Positions 1 through 9,600 of a DNA stretch of 64,000 nt are shown here, piece after piece. Each line of letters begins with the position of its first letter. The first letter of the stretch is position 1. A program made the translations under genes and the position numbers. A model generated the notes under the pieces. The model did not search any database, was not told the DNA's origin, and was given only the letters and a program-made list of their open reading frames with translations. The DNA comes from Butyrivibrio sp. NC2007. GTDB lineage: Bacteria; Bacillota; Clostridia; Lachnospirales; Lachnospiraceae. The DNA is taken from positions 1-64,000 of the forward strand of contig NZ_ATWY01000005.1 in the NCBI RefSeq assembly GCF_000421405.1, in the 5' to 3' direction.

Positions 1-575
1 CCCAAGGGCTGCCCGGGCGCCAAAGGGCGGCGCCCAGCGTACTGTCCCTTGACTCCGGTATTTATATGAGCGGTCGGTCACTAAGGCGGGCCGGTAAGAT
101 GGGGCACGGGTTATGCAGAGACTATGACGTTTATCTTGAATTGATGAGGAGTACATCACAAAGGATCTGTAGTCTGGTAGTTGTTATGTCGAAGAAATTT
201 TAAGGATGGAATTTTCTACATATAGCAGAAAAAGTGTCCTTTGGGCATAGAAAATATTTGAGACGAAAAGTATTGTTGAGCTATTTTTCTATATATATGC
301 ATAAAAGTGGGGCGTGGGTGTAGAAATTGGTGAGTACTGATTTTTTATTTTCTATATATATGACAAAAACTTGGCTGTGGGCGTAGAAAATTTGGCGCTC
401 AAAAATTTTGGAGGCAAAATCTTTCTACATATATCAGAAAAAGTACCCGATGGGCATAGAAAATGGGACGATATGTTGAAGAGAGCCGCCTTGGCGACTC
501 AAAGTGAGTCAAAGTGAAACGTCCCCGGTGACTCAAAAGGAGTCAAAGAGAACCGTCCCCGTTGACTCCCGGTGC
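1..575. repeat. Composite non-coding repeat block, copy A (left end outside window)
   Basis: This gene-free stretch has the same order of parts as the block at 43611-44505. A GC-rich hairpin remnant (1-60) is followed by a conserved GGTCACTAAGGCGGGC segment near 76-91. Then come four array units ending in TTTTCTA/TAGAAA (starts 212, 285, 348, 422) and two 34-bp GGGGAC-family units on the minus strand (about 500-575). No ORF with a ribosome binding site was seen here. The left boundary lies before base 1, so the full length is unknown. That two copies lie about 43.7 kb apart is seen directly; mobility is inferred. Confidence 0.8.
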
Positions 576-628
576 ATGATATCTTTTGTTAAGAAAGCAA
601 ATAAAACATATGTAGAATGGAGAATCTG

Positions 629-1195
629 ATGGATTTTTTTTCTTTTGGGAAGAAAAAGAATGAAGGTTATGCTATCAAGGAGACCAAAGAGTCTGCTTCA
701 GGGCTAATAACAGCTATGACCACATCAAATAAATGGGGTGAAGACTTTAGGCTGATGTGCAGATCTAAAGAGCAGATTTCTTATGCGCTGAGATGTCTTG
801 ATTATCTTGATAATATGCCTTTTGAAGTAGAGCAGAGACTCTGCAAATATCTTGTAAGGTATTATAAGGATTTTGAGCAGTTTTTAGATGATGAACAGAA
901 AGCTGATATGGGAATGGTAAACGAAGATTCTGTTTTAAAGCTTATCAGGATAGGGTCTGTGATAGTTGATGACCATTGCCGACAGGATAGGATTGAGTTC
1001 CATATAGAAGGTGGATGCAAATGGGAAGTTGAGCACGGACTTGAGATCACCATATCTGATGGAAAGATACTGTATGTAGGTGCATTTGAAGACTATGGTC
1101 CTAACACAAGCAGATTGGCGCATATAATCGAGAAGTATGGATATTATGATCCGGAAAAAGACATGAACATTAACTATGTGGATAAGGAAGAATGA
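629..1195 (+). CDS. Hypothetical protein, possible DUF6985-like C-terminal part
   Basis: This is an acidic soluble protein of about 188 aa with no signal peptide or membrane segment. The start at 629 is preferred over 617 because GGAG at 619-622 is well spaced for it and overlaps the earlier ATG. The C-terminal third has the pattern WEVEHGLEITISDGKILYVG, which resembles small DUF6985/DUF2004-type proteins often annotated as unknown or immunity-like; that link is from memory and weak. The gene stands alone between repeat arrays. Its stop codon TGA (1193-1195) is the first triplet of a 34-bp repeat unit (TGAAACGTCCCC), so the repeat abuts or supplies its C terminus. Function unknown. Confidence 0.75.
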   Translation: MDFFSFGKKKNEGYAIKETKESASGLITAMTTSNKWGEDFRLMCRSKEQISYALRCLDYLDNMPFEVEQRLCKYLVRYYKDFEQFLDDEQKADMGMVNEDSVLKLIRIGSVIVDDHCRQDRIEFHIEGGCKWEVEHGLEITISDGKILYVGAFEDYGPNTSRLAHIIEKYGYYDPEKDMNINYVDKEE

Positions 1196-1280
1196 AACGT
1201 CCCCACTGACTCAAAATGAGACAAAATGAAACGTCCCCGGTGACTCAAAATGAGACAAAGTGAAACGTCCCCGGTGACTC
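1193..1280 (-). repeat. Three tandem 34-bp GGGGAC-family units
   Basis: GTCCCC occurs at 1199, 1233 and 1267, a spacing of exactly 34 bp, with intervening GACTCAAAATGAGAC-type partial palindromes. The array fills the gap between the unknown gene and the hprK promoter. Its first TGA is the stop codon of the upstream gene. Confidence 0.9.
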
Positions 1281-1291
1281 ATTACAAAAGG

Positions 1292-1320
1292 GTGCAAATT
1301 CCGTGTGATTAATATATAAT
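1292..1320 (+). promoter_or_regulatory. Probable sigma-A promoter of the hprK operon
   Basis: A perfect TATAAT lies at 1315-1320, with a weak -35 (GTGCAA) 17 bp upstream, about 40 bp before the hprK start and just outside the repeat array. Confidence 0.5.
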
Positions 1321-1358
1321 AACTCACAGATTATCAATAATATTGCTAGGAGGATAGC

Positions 1359-2306
1359 ATGTCGAGTGTAAGTCTTAAAACCATCATTGAAAAAATGAAG
1401 CTCGAGAACCTGACACCTGAGATCGATGCCAAGAAGATCAGGATCACTCAGCCGGATATCAACAGACCGGCGCTGCAGCTGGCAGGATATTTCGAGCACT
1501 TCGAAGCCACAAGACTTCAGGTAATTGGTTTCGTTGAGTACACCTATATGGAGAATTTTCCTGAGAAAGATAAGGAGAAGATGTACAGGGAGTTCTTATC
1601 CTTTGACATCCCGGCAGTAGTTTTCTGTAGAGAGCTTGCTCCGGATCCTCTTTTTGTAAAGATAGCTCTTGAAGAGAGAGTACCCGTACTTATTACCAAG
1701 AAATCAACATCTGCATTCATGGCAGAGATCATCAGATGGCTCAATGTTAAGCTTGCTCCATGCATTTCAATCCATGGTGTTTTGGTGGATGTCTTTGGTG
1801 TCGGCGTTCTTATCACAGGTGAGAGCGGAATCGGTAAATCAGAGACAGCCATCGAGCTGATAAAGAGAGGACATCGTCTTGTATCCGATGACGTTGTCGA
1901 GATCAGAAGAGTAAGTGAAGAGACCCTCATCGGTTCAGCACCCGACATCACCAAGCACTTCATCGAGATGCGCGGTGTCGGAATCATTGATGTAAAGACC
2001 CTTTACGGTGTATCAAGTGTAAAGGAGACCCAGAACATCGATCTTGTGATCAAGCTTGAGGACTGGGATAAAGACAAAGAGTACGACAGGCTCGGCCTTG
2101 AAGAGGAGTACACAGAGTACCTCGGAAACAAGGTTGTCTGCCACAGGATTCCTATCCGTCCCGGCAGAAACCTGGCTGTCATCTGTGAGTCGGCAGCGGT
2201 TAACCACAGACAGAAGGCAATGGGCTACAACGCAGCTCAGGAGCTTTACAACAGAGTACAGAACTCCCTGGCCAGAAGAAGGTCAGAGGATGACGACGAC
2301 GAATGA
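1359..2306 (+). CDS. hprK: HPr(Ser) kinase/phosphorylase
   Basis: 315 aa, the usual length. It phosphorylates and dephosphorylates Ser46 of HPr or Crh in response to glycolytic metabolites and so controls CcpA-dependent catabolite repression in the cytoplasm. The Walker A motif GESGIGKS follows an N-terminal domain of about 150 residues. The HPrK signature region follows (RGHRLVSDDVVEIRRV, then EMRGVGIIDV). The start has a strong AGGAGG seven bases upstream. It heads a co-directional run of glucokinase, MurB, RapZ, WhiA and a Crh-like protein. Its natural substrate, a Ser46-bearing HPr-like protein, is encoded at the end of the same run. Confidence 0.97.
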   Translation: MSSVSLKTIIEKMKLENLTPEIDAKKIRITQPDINRPALQLAGYFEHFEATRLQVIGFVEYTYMENFPEKDKEKMYREFLSFDIPAVVFCRELAPDPLFVKIALEERVPVLITKKSTSAFMAEIIRWLNVKLAPCISIHGVLVDVFGVGVLITGESGIGKSETAIELIKRGHRLVSDDVVEIRRVSEETLIGSAPDITKHFIEMRGVGIIDVKTLYGVSSVKETQNIDLVIKLEDWDKDKEYDRLGLEEEYTEYLGNKVVCHRIPIRPGRNLAVICESAAVNHRQKAMGYNAAQELYNRVQNSLARRRSEDDDDE

Positions 2307-2337
2307 TAAACCCTATTAAAAAATCGGAGGAATAAAA

Positions 2338-3273
2338 ATGGCAAGATACGTATTTGGCGCAGACGTTGGAGGAACAACAGTTAAGATCGGACTTCTTACA
2401 GAGACCGGTGAAAAGGTGGATTTCTGGGAGATCCCCACAAGAACGGAGGACCACGGAATCAATATCATTCCCGATATCGCAGAGTCCATCAGAGCTAAGA
2501 TGAAAGAGAAGAACATCGAGGACACACAGGTTGTAGGTGCAGGTGTCGGCGTACCCGGCGCAGTTAATTCTGATGGTATGTGCCACCAGGCAGTTAACCT
2601 CGGATGGGAGAAGGTAAACGTTGTAAACGAGCTTCACTCAAAGCTCAAACTCCCTGTTAAGGCAGGTAACGATGCTAACGTTGCAGCTCTCGGCGAAGCC
2701 TGGAAGGGCGGCGGACAGGGCTATCCCAACATGCTCCTTGTTACTCTCGGAACCGGTGTCGGCGGCGGAATCATCGTTGACGGCAAGATCTTAAACGGTG
2801 CCAAGGGATCGGGCGGAGAGATCGGACACCTTCATCTTGTAGATGATGAGCCTGAGACCTGCGGATGCGGAAATCACGGATGCTTTGAGATGTATGCCAG
2901 CGCAACAGGCGCAGTAAGACTTGCCAAGAGACTCCTTGCTTCCACTACAGAGGACAGCGTTCTTCGCGGCAAAGATTTCGAGTGCAGAGACATCTTCGAT
3001 GCCGCCAAGTCAGGCGACGCTCTTGCCAAGAAGGCTGCTGAGCAGTACGGCTACTACCTCGGAAAGGGTATCGCAGCAGTTGCTTCAGTTACAAACCCTG
3101 AGATCATCGTTCTCGGCGGCGGCGTTTCAAAGGCCGGCGACATGCTCTTTGACCTTCTTATGCCAAGCTTCAAGAAGTACGTATTCCCCGGTTGTGCAGA
3201 TGCCAAGTTCGCACTTGCCAAGCTTGGAAATGACGCAGGTGTATTCGGAGCAGCCAAGCTCGTTATCGACTGA
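2338..3273 (+). CDS. glcK: ROK-family glucokinase
   Basis: 311 aa cytoplasmic sugar kinase, predicted to convert glucose and ATP to glucose-6-phosphate. The N-terminal phosphate-binding motif is ADVGGTTVKIG. Other family marks are the catalytic-region GNDANVAALGEAW, the GTGVGGG loop, EIGHLHL and the ROK zinc cluster CGCGNHGCFEMYAS near residue 180. The start has GGAGGA close upstream, 31 bp after hprK. Placement between hprK and murB fits a non-PTS glucose route, which agrees with the Crh-like HPr in this operon lacking the PTS histidine. Another ROK hexose specificity is possible, but glucose is the usual role in this context. Confidence 0.93.
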   Translation: MARYVFGADVGGTTVKIGLLTETGEKVDFWEIPTRTEDHGINIIPDIAESIRAKMKEKNIEDTQVVGAGVGVPGAVNSDGMCHQAVNLGWEKVNVVNELHSKLKLPVKAGNDANVAALGEAWKGGGQGYPNMLLVTLGTGVGGGIIVDGKILNGAKGSGGEIGHLHLVDDEPETCGCGNHGCFEMYASATGAVRLAKRLLASTTEDSVLRGKDFECRDIFDAAKSGDALAKKAAEQYGYYLGKGIAAVASVTNPEIIVLGGGVSKAGDMLFDLLMPSFKKYVFPGCADAKFALAKLGNDAGVFGAAKLVID

Positions 3274-3291
3274 TCTTGTTGAGGACATATA

Positions 3292-4206
3292 GTGAACACA
3301 GAAGTAATAGAAGCTTTAAGTCAGATTGTTTCAAAAGAAAATACATTAATAAATGAACCTATGAGCAGGCACACTACATTTCGATGTGGTGGGCCTGCCA
3401 CCTTATTTTTGCGCCCACAGTCCGAGGAAGAACTCATAAAGGCTATCGCCCTGTTAAAAGACAAATCGGCACCCTTTATGCTCCTTGGCAACGGCAGTAA
3501 TCTCCTGGTTTCCGACAAGGGCTATGACGGAGTTGTCATAAGTCTTGAAAGCCTCTCGGAGATAAGCCTTGAGGGCGATACAGCCATCCGCGCACAGGCC
3601 GGCGCACTAAATTCCAGGATAGCTTCTTTTGCCAAAGAAAACGCACTTGCAGGCTTTGAGTTTGCTGCCGGAATTCCCGGAACCATAGGCGGAGCCATGA
3701 TCATGAACGCCGGCGCTTACGGCGGAGAGATGAAGCAGATCACAGTGTCCGTAAGAGCCATTACTCCTACCGGAGAGGTAAAAGAGCTGCCGGCAGAAAC
3801 CTGCGATTTTGGCTACAGGACCAGTGCATTAAAGAGAGAAGGCTACGTTGTTCTCTCAGCTCTTTTGCAGTTAAAAAAGGGTGATGAAAAAGAGATAACA
3901 GACCTTATGACGGAACTGGCACTTAAGAGAAAAGAAAAGCAGCCCCTGGAGTACCCAAGCGCAGGCTCAACATTCAAGAGACCTGAAGGCTACTTTGCCG
4001 GCAAACTCATAGAGGATGCGGGCCTTAGGGGATTTAGCGTTGGAGATGCAGCAGTATCCGAGAAGCACTGCGGTTTTGTCATCAACAAGGGACAGGCCAC
4101 GGCTGCAGATATATACGCGCTTATAAAAGAAGTGCAAAAGAGAGTACTTGAGGACTCGGGCGTTGGCCTTGAGCCGGAAGTTATCCTGGTTGGAGACTTT
4201 GAATAA
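3292..4206 (+). CDS. murB: UDP-N-acetylenolpyruvoylglucosamine reductase
   Basis: 304 aa FAD enzyme reducing UDP-GlcNAc-enolpyruvate to UDP-MurNAc with NADPH, the second committed step of peptidoglycan synthesis. The N-terminal FAD-binding (PCMH) domain shows LLGNGSNLLVSDKGYDG and GIPGTIGGAMIMNAGAYGGE. The C-terminal domain has SAGSTFKRP, with the active-site Ser of type II MurB, and EPEVILVG at the end. The start codon is GTG, with GAGGA eight bases upstream and an 18-bp gap after glcK. Location in an hprK-glcK-murB-rapZ-whiA cluster is common in Clostridia. Confidence 0.96.
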   Translation: MNTEVIEALSQIVSKENTLINEPMSRHTTFRCGGPATLFLRPQSEEELIKAIALLKDKSAPFMLLGNGSNLLVSDKGYDGVVISLESLSEISLEGDTAIRAQAGALNSRIASFAKENALAGFEFAAGIPGTIGGAMIMNAGAYGGEMKQITVSVRAITPTGEVKELPAETCDFGYRTSALKREGYVVLSALLQLKKGDEKEITDLMTELALKRKEKQPLEYPSAGSTFKRPEGYFAGKLIEDAGLRGFSVGDAAVSEKHCGFVINKGQATAADIYALIKEVQKRVLEDSGVGLEPEVILVGDFE

Positions 4207-4230
4207 AGAGGTATTGAAAGGACCGGAAAA

Positions 4231-5100
4231 ATGAGATTTGTAATTGTAACAGGTATGAGCGGCGGAGGAAAAGCCACTGCTATAAATATGCTTGAAGACG
4301 CAGGATTCTACTGCGTTGACAACCTTCCGGTATCTCTTATTGGAAAGTTCACGGAGCTTATTTCTGCTCCCAACAGCGAGATAACAAAAGTTGTTCTTGG
4401 CGTTGATGCAAGAGCCGGTCAGAGCTTTGAGGGCGTGACCGGAATCATAGATTCCATGAGGGAAAGAGGAATTCCTGTTGAGATCCTCTTTATGGATGCT
4501 TCAGACCAGGTGCTCATAAAAAGATACAAAGAGACCAGAAGGATCCATCCAATGAACGCAGCCGGAGACAGGCTCGAGGACGGAATTGCCAAGGAGAGAG
4601 AAGTCCTTGCGGAGATCAAGAAGAAGGCTGATTATGTCATCGACTCTTCAAACCTTCTTACCAGAGAGCTCAAGAAGGAGCTGGATAGGATCTTTGTTGA
4701 GAACAAGGAGTACAACTCCCTGATGGTCAACGTTATGAGCTTTGGATTTAAGCATGGAATCCCTACTGATGCAGACCTTGTTTTTGACGTAAGGTTCCTG
4801 CCAAATCCTTATTACATCGATGAGCTCAAGCACCTGACAGGTAACGATAAGCCTGTTCAGGACTACGTTAAGAGCTTCCCTGCCTGCGGCGAATTTGTGG
4901 ACAAGCTCGTAGATATGCTTAACTTCCTTATCCCGGGATATGTTCAGGAGGGCAAGTATCAGCTGGTGGTAGCTATTGGCTGCACCGGCGGTCAGCACAG
5001 AAGTGTTACCATCGCCAATGAGGTTTACGAGAGACTAAAGGCATCCGGCGGTAACTACGGACTTAATCTGTCTCATAGGGACGTTAAACAGGCAAGGTGA
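4231..5100 (+). CDS. rapZ: RapZ/YvcJ-family nucleotide-binding protein
   Basis: 289 aa. In proteobacteria RapZ guides RNase E to the glmZ/glmY sRNAs; in Firmicutes YvcJ is a GTP/ATP-binding protein of less clear role. The N-terminal P-loop region is GMSGGGKATA followed by GFYCVDNLP. The middle has DASDQVLIKRYKETRRIHP and the C-terminal domain has GCTGGQHRSV and SHRDV, all typical. Oddity: the Walker A lysine is followed by Ala rather than Ser/Thr (codons at 4261-4284), which would remove the usual Mg2+ ligand. It sits directly before whiA (3-bp gap), as yvcJ sits near whiA and crh in Bacillus. Confidence 0.95.
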   Translation: MRFVIVTGMSGGGKATAINMLEDAGFYCVDNLPVSLIGKFTELISAPNSEITKVVLGVDARAGQSFEGVTGIIDSMRERGIPVEILFMDASDQVLIKRYKETRRIHPMNAAGDRLEDGIAKEREVLAEIKKKADYVIDSSNLLTRELKKELDRIFVENKEYNSLMVNVMSFGFKHGIPTDADLVFDVRFLPNPYYIDELKHLTGNDKPVQDYVKSFPACGEFVDKLVDMLNFLIPGYVQEGKYQLVVAIGCTGGQHRSVTIANEVYERLKASGGNYGLNLSHRDVKQAR

Positions 5101-5103
5101 GAT

Positions 5104-6048
5104 ATGTCTTTTTCCTCGGAGGTAAAAGAGGAACTCTCAAAGCGCATTGCATCATCCAGGCATTGTCAGCTGGCTGAAATCTCGGCCATCGTTACCTGCA
5201 TAGGCCATGTGGAAGCCGATAATGCAGGAAATACGGTGCTTTATCTGCAGGCGGATAACGCACAGGTGCTTAGAAAGTTCTTTACATTATTAAAAAAAGC
5301 ATTTAATATAGTTACTAGCATTTTAGAGGGGATTCCCGATGTTAAGGCAGGAGGCCGAATCTACCGCCCTGTCCTTGATTCAGAGCATGATGTGGAATCC
5401 GTTTTAATGGCGATCAGGCTGATGGATCAGAATGGAAACCTGAAAGAAACAGGTGCTAAAGTGAGCGAGATGGTCACCAGAAATTCCTGCTGCAAGAGGG
5501 CATTTCTGAGGGACGCATTCTTGTGCATCGGCTCTATCAGCGACCCCAATAAAGGGTATCATCTGGAGTATGTATGCAGCACTCCGGAGTTGGCGCAGCA
5601 ACTGGCTGACATGACCCTGAGCTTTGACATTGAGGCCAGGATAGTACAGCGCAAGAAGTACTACGTTCTCTATATTAAAGAGGGATCCGGAATCGTGGAT
5701 CTTCTGAATATAATGGAGGCGCCGGTCAGTCTGATGAATCTTGAGAACCTAAGGATTCTCAAGGAGATGAGGAACTCCATCAACAGGAAGGTAAACTGTG
5801 AGGTGGCCAATATCACCAAGACAGTTAATGCTGCTACCAAGCAGGTAGAAGATATAACCTATATCAGAGACCACTATGGTTTTAGTAAACTTCAGGAAGG
5901 ACTTAAGGAAATGGCAGAGGTCAGACTTGAGCATCCTGATGCAACGTTGTTGGAACTTGGTAAATTTCTCGACCCGCCCGTGGGTAAGTCAGGAGTTAAC
6001 CACAGGCTTCGCAAGCTCTCAGAGCTGGCGGACAAGTTGAGATCTTAA
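5104..6048 (+). CDS. whiA: WhiA/YvcL DNA-binding protein
   Basis: 314 aa. WhiA proteins join a degenerate LAGLIDADG homing-endonuclease fold to a C-terminal helix-turn-helix and affect division or sporulation genes. It starts with the family-typical SFSSEVKEELSKR, has a central RNSCCKRAFLRDAFLCIGSI segment, and ends with the HTH region HPDATLLELGKFLDPPVGKS, then GVNHRLRKL. The gene begins 3 bp after rapZ and ends 10 bp before the Crh-like gene, so all three are surely co-transcribed. No departure from the family was noted. Confidence 0.96.
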   Translation: MSFSSEVKEELSKRIASSRHCQLAEISAIVTCIGHVEADNAGNTVLYLQADNAQVLRKFFTLLKKAFNIVTSILEGIPDVKAGGRIYRPVLDSEHDVESVLMAIRLMDQNGNLKETGAKVSEMVTRNSCCKRAFLRDAFLCIGSISDPNKGYHLEYVCSTPELAQQLADMTLSFDIEARIVQRKKYYVLYIKEGSGIVDLLNIMEAPVSLMNLENLRILKEMRNSINRKVNCEVANITKTVNAATKQVEDITYIRDHYGFSKLQEGLKEMAEVRLEHPDATLLELGKFLDPPVGKSGVNHRLRKLSELADKLRS

Positions 6049-6058
6049 GGAGGATATT

Positions 6059-6319
6059 ATGATCACAAAATCTATCGAAATTAAGCTCCCAAGAGGACTT
6101 GAGGCAAGACCTGTTGCGGAACTTGTACAGCTTGCAAGTAAGTATGACAGCACTGTTCACATCGAGGCTCAGTCCAAGAAAGTGAATGCAAAGAGCATCA
6201 TGGGAATGATGACACTAAGCCTGTCTTCCGGTGAGGAGGTTACGGTTATTGCAGAGGGAAGTGATGAGGAGTCTGCAGTTGCAGATCTTGAGAAGTTCCT
6301 TCAGGGATCACAGAAATAA
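6059..6319 (+). CDS. crh: Crh-like HPr protein lacking the PTS histidine
   Basis: 86 aa HPr-fold protein. Residues 13-18 read GLEARP where a phosphotransfer HPr has G(I/L)HARP, so position 15 is Glu instead of His. The regulatory site is kept: AKSIMGMMTL places Ser46 in the normal position for HprK. It therefore cannot take phosphate from Enzyme I but could be serine-phosphorylated and act as CcpA corepressor, as B. subtilis Crh (Gln15) does. It ends the operon that begins with hprK and lies after rapZ-whiA, as crh does in Bacillus. AAGGAGG ends seven bases before the ATG. A fixed negative charge at residue 15 might mimic a phosphorylated state; that is speculation. Confidence 0.92.
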   Translation: MITKSIEIKLPRGLEARPVAELVQLASKYDSTVHIEAQSKKVNAKSIMGMMTLSLSSGEEVTVIAEGSDEESAVADLEKFLQGSQK

Positions 6320-6353
6320 TCCTATAAATAAAAAAAGCCCTATAAAAGGGAGG

Positions 6354-6381
6354 ATGCCAGGTAAGCTTCCTTACCTGGCAT
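6354..6381 (+). terminator. Hairpin after crh
   Basis: A perfect 12-bp inverted repeat (ATGCCAGGTAAG / CTTACCTGGCAT) with a 4-base loop lies 34 bp after the stop. The following T-run is poor, so it may be an RNA-stabilising or weak terminator structure. Confidence 0.5.
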
Positions 6382-6503
6382 ATTATGAAAAAGTTTTTGT
6401 TTGGTATTGTCTTAACTCATCTGACAATATTATATTAACAAGCTAATGTGTCTAAAAGATGATTTGAAGTAACTATTCTTTTAATTAATTGTTAACAAAT
6501 TGT

Positions 6504-6549
6504 AAACGTCAAAGATCGCGCATACGTGCCGATTGTTTGACGTTTTTTT
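6504..6549 (+). terminator. Intrinsic terminator upstream of the sensor gene
   Basis: AAACGTCAAA pairs with TTTGACGTTT, with further pairing in the centre (GCGC/GTGC), and a T-run follows. It separates the hprK-crh operon from the gene starting at 6671. The rest of the 350-bp gap (6320-6670) is AT-rich with no convincing ORF. Confidence 0.7.
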
Positions 6550-6572
6550 AATAGATATTTCACAATTAACCG

Positions 6573-6602
6573 TTGGGAAAACGTTCGAAATAGTGATAAA
6601 AT
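6573..6602 (+). promoter_or_regulatory. Possible promoter of the sensor diguanylate cyclase gene
   Basis: TTGGGA, 18 bp, TAAAAT, ending about 70 bp before the ATG at 6671 and downstream of the terminator. Confidence 0.4.
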
Positions 6603-6670
6603 TATTGTGAGTACGCATATCTATATTTGGCTTCGTTTTGTTTGATTGTGCCATCAATTTTGAGGATAGC

Positions 6671-9600
6671 ATGAATAATAAACTTAAATCATGGGTAGGT
6701 TGGTTTGTTATCGTCATATGCGTCGGTCTAAACCTGCTGGGAAGGACTATAGCCTCGGGCTATGAAATTCCTTTCTGGTTTGATTCGATTGGAACAATCC
6801 TTGCTGCAGTTGTACTGGGACCTATTGCCGGTGCAGTCTGTGGTTTGCTTCTTAATGCCATCATATCCTTTGCGGATCCGGTATCTTTGCCGTACATGGC
6901 TGTGTCAATAGCCATCGGCGTCTGCGTAGGAGTCTTTTATCCCAGAAGAAAAAGAAATGTCTTCAAGGCCATATCCACCATGGTTATGACCGGAATTCTC
7001 TCTGCAGTCATATCAACTCCTCTTAACATCATCATTTATGACGGAAAGACCGGAAATGCCTGGGGAGACAGCTTTATGGACATGCTCTCCAGCGATATTC
7101 AGGTCCAGGCTCTCAACTCATTTTTGGGCGAAGCCTTTGTTGATATTCCGGATAAAGTGGTGAGCTTTATCATAGCCTTTTGCCTCATGAAGCTGATAGG
7201 TCTTGTGAGCAAAAGTCACAGAACGGCAGCTAAAGCCTTTGGCGCATTACTTGCTCTGTCAGTGACAGCTCCCCTTATGCTTTATCCTGTTAAGTCAAGC
7301 GCTGCTGACTTTGGGTCTGAATATGCGGGAACTATATATGACACAGAGAGTGGACTTGAGTCGGTTGAGATAAATGCCATTGCCCAGACAAAGGACGGCT
7401 ACATGTGGGTAGGATCATACTCCGGCTTGTACAGATACGACGGCTACAGGTTCAGGTCTTTTGCCATAGACGAGAGAATCAAGAACGTTATAGTACTGTT
7501 TGTGGATTCCAAGGGAAGACTCTGGATAGGAACCAACGACAGTGGTGTCGGATGCTACGATGTTGACACGGGAGAAATTGAATTCTTCGATACGGGAAGA
7601 GGTCTTGCTTCCGATGCTATAAGAGCAATCTGCGAGGATTCTGAAGGAAATATCTATGTGGCAACCATCAAGCAGCTCTGCAAGATAGACCAAAAAGGCG
7701 AGATAGAAGTCTTTATGGCAAAGAGCTTTTACGGTGTCAGCAAGCTGAGCTCCAGCGGAGATACCGTGGCCGGCGTTAGAAGTGACGGAAGCCTTATGAT
7801 CTTCAGGGATAAGAAGATAATCTATGTCCTTGCGGGAAACTACACGGATATAACAAAAGAAGATGAAGGCAATTATATAATAGGAAATAGCAGCAACATG
7901 ACAGGAAGGCTTTATATCAAGGATGGTATGACGGACATCATGTCCAAGCACCTTGCCGGAAAGCTTACCTACTTCAATGACATTCTTTATTCCAAGACCT
8001 TTAAAGGGTATTTCATAGCCTGCGAGAACGGTCTGGGATTTATATCGGATACAGGTGTTGTGACGGATCTTTCCACCTCCGACTTCAACACATCCATTGT
8101 TGATATATACGTTGATTATCAGGACAACGTATGGTTTGCTTCAAGTAAACAGGGCATCAAGAAGTTCTCCTGGAATCCTTTTGAGGATATCTATGCCAAA
8201 GCACATCTTGAGAACGAGGTTGTTAACAGCGTTCTTGTAAAAGACGGAGTTCTCTATGCCGGAACCGGCTCAGGCCTTAAGACCATAGATCTTAAGACCT
8301 TCTATTCCGTGCCCATTCCTCATCCTGAGGTTTTAAGAGATGTCCGCATAAGGTGTGTCATGAGCGATAGCGATGACAACATATGGTTCAGTACCTATGG
8401 ACCGGGCGGACTTGTGGTGATGCATCCTGACAAGACCATAAATACCTATACCCGCAAGTATGACGGAACTGAAGGCGAAAAGTTCAGGAGTACCTTTGAA
8501 CTCTCGGACGGAACAATTGTGGCAGTCTCATCAACCTGCCTTAACTTCATCAAAAACGAGAGGATCTTCAAAAAACTCGGTGAAGATGACGGCATAACAA
8601 CTCAGGTGCTGTGCATGGTTGAGGACGCTGACGGAACCATATACGCAGGCTCCGACGGCGGAGGAATATTTGTCATAAAAAACTTCAAAGTGGTGGATAC
8701 CATTGGGGCAGAGGACGGCCTTAAGTCACAGGTTGTCATGAAGATCACACCTTGCAGAGGCGGATACCTCTATGTGACCAGTAACGCCATTTACTACAAC
8801 AACGGCGCTGAGATAAAGCCGCTGAATTCCTTCCCTTACAGCAATAACTACGACGTATTTATAGATGAAAACAAGAAGGCATGGGTACTCTCCAGCGCCG
8901 GTATATTTGTGCTAGACGAGAGGGACCTTCTGGCAAATAAAGCAAACAAATACATGCTTCTTAACAGAACAAGGGGACTTAGCACTTCTATTACAGCAAA
9001 CGGGTTCTATTCGCTCAAAGGAGACAATCTCTACCTTCCATGTACCGACGGTGTAAGAAAAGTCTCCACTTCAGACTATGACTCTTTTAACAACAAGTAT
9101 CAGATCAGGGTTTCGGAGATACTTGCCGGAGAAGAGCCGATAGAGCCGGTAAACGGCATTTACAGAATTCCTGCGATGTCAGGACGTATTGTCTTTGATG
9201 TTGCGGTGATGAACTATGCTCTTTCCAATCCGCTTCTCCATATTTTCCTGGAGGGCACTGAGGACGAGGGTGTCACCTGCTATCAGAGAAACATGCAGTC
9301 CCTGACCTATACAAACCTCCCGTACGGCAATTACAGGCTTCATGTGCAGGTTCTTGATACAGCCGGCAAGCACGTTATCAGAGAAGAGATATTCCCGGTG
9401 GTCAAAGAATCCCAGCTCTACGAGCGAGAGTATTTCAGGATCTATCTGTTTGTGGTAAGCTTTTTACTGGTTGCTTACATCGGCTGGGCAATAGCATCAC
9501 TGGTACAGGATATGAACAGCATCCAGCGTCTTGAGCAGGAAGCATCCAAGGATCCTCTGACAGGTCTTTTGAATAAGAGGGGATCGACTGAGGCTCTCAA

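Noticed and set aside
6059..6319. Ordinary PTS HPr (ptsH)
   Set aside because: The active-site His15 is replaced by Glu, so it cannot serve in PTS phosphotransfer.
6390..6440. 17-codon ORF after the crh hairpin
   Set aside because: It starts inside the terminator region, has no ribosome binding site and is AT-rich by chance.
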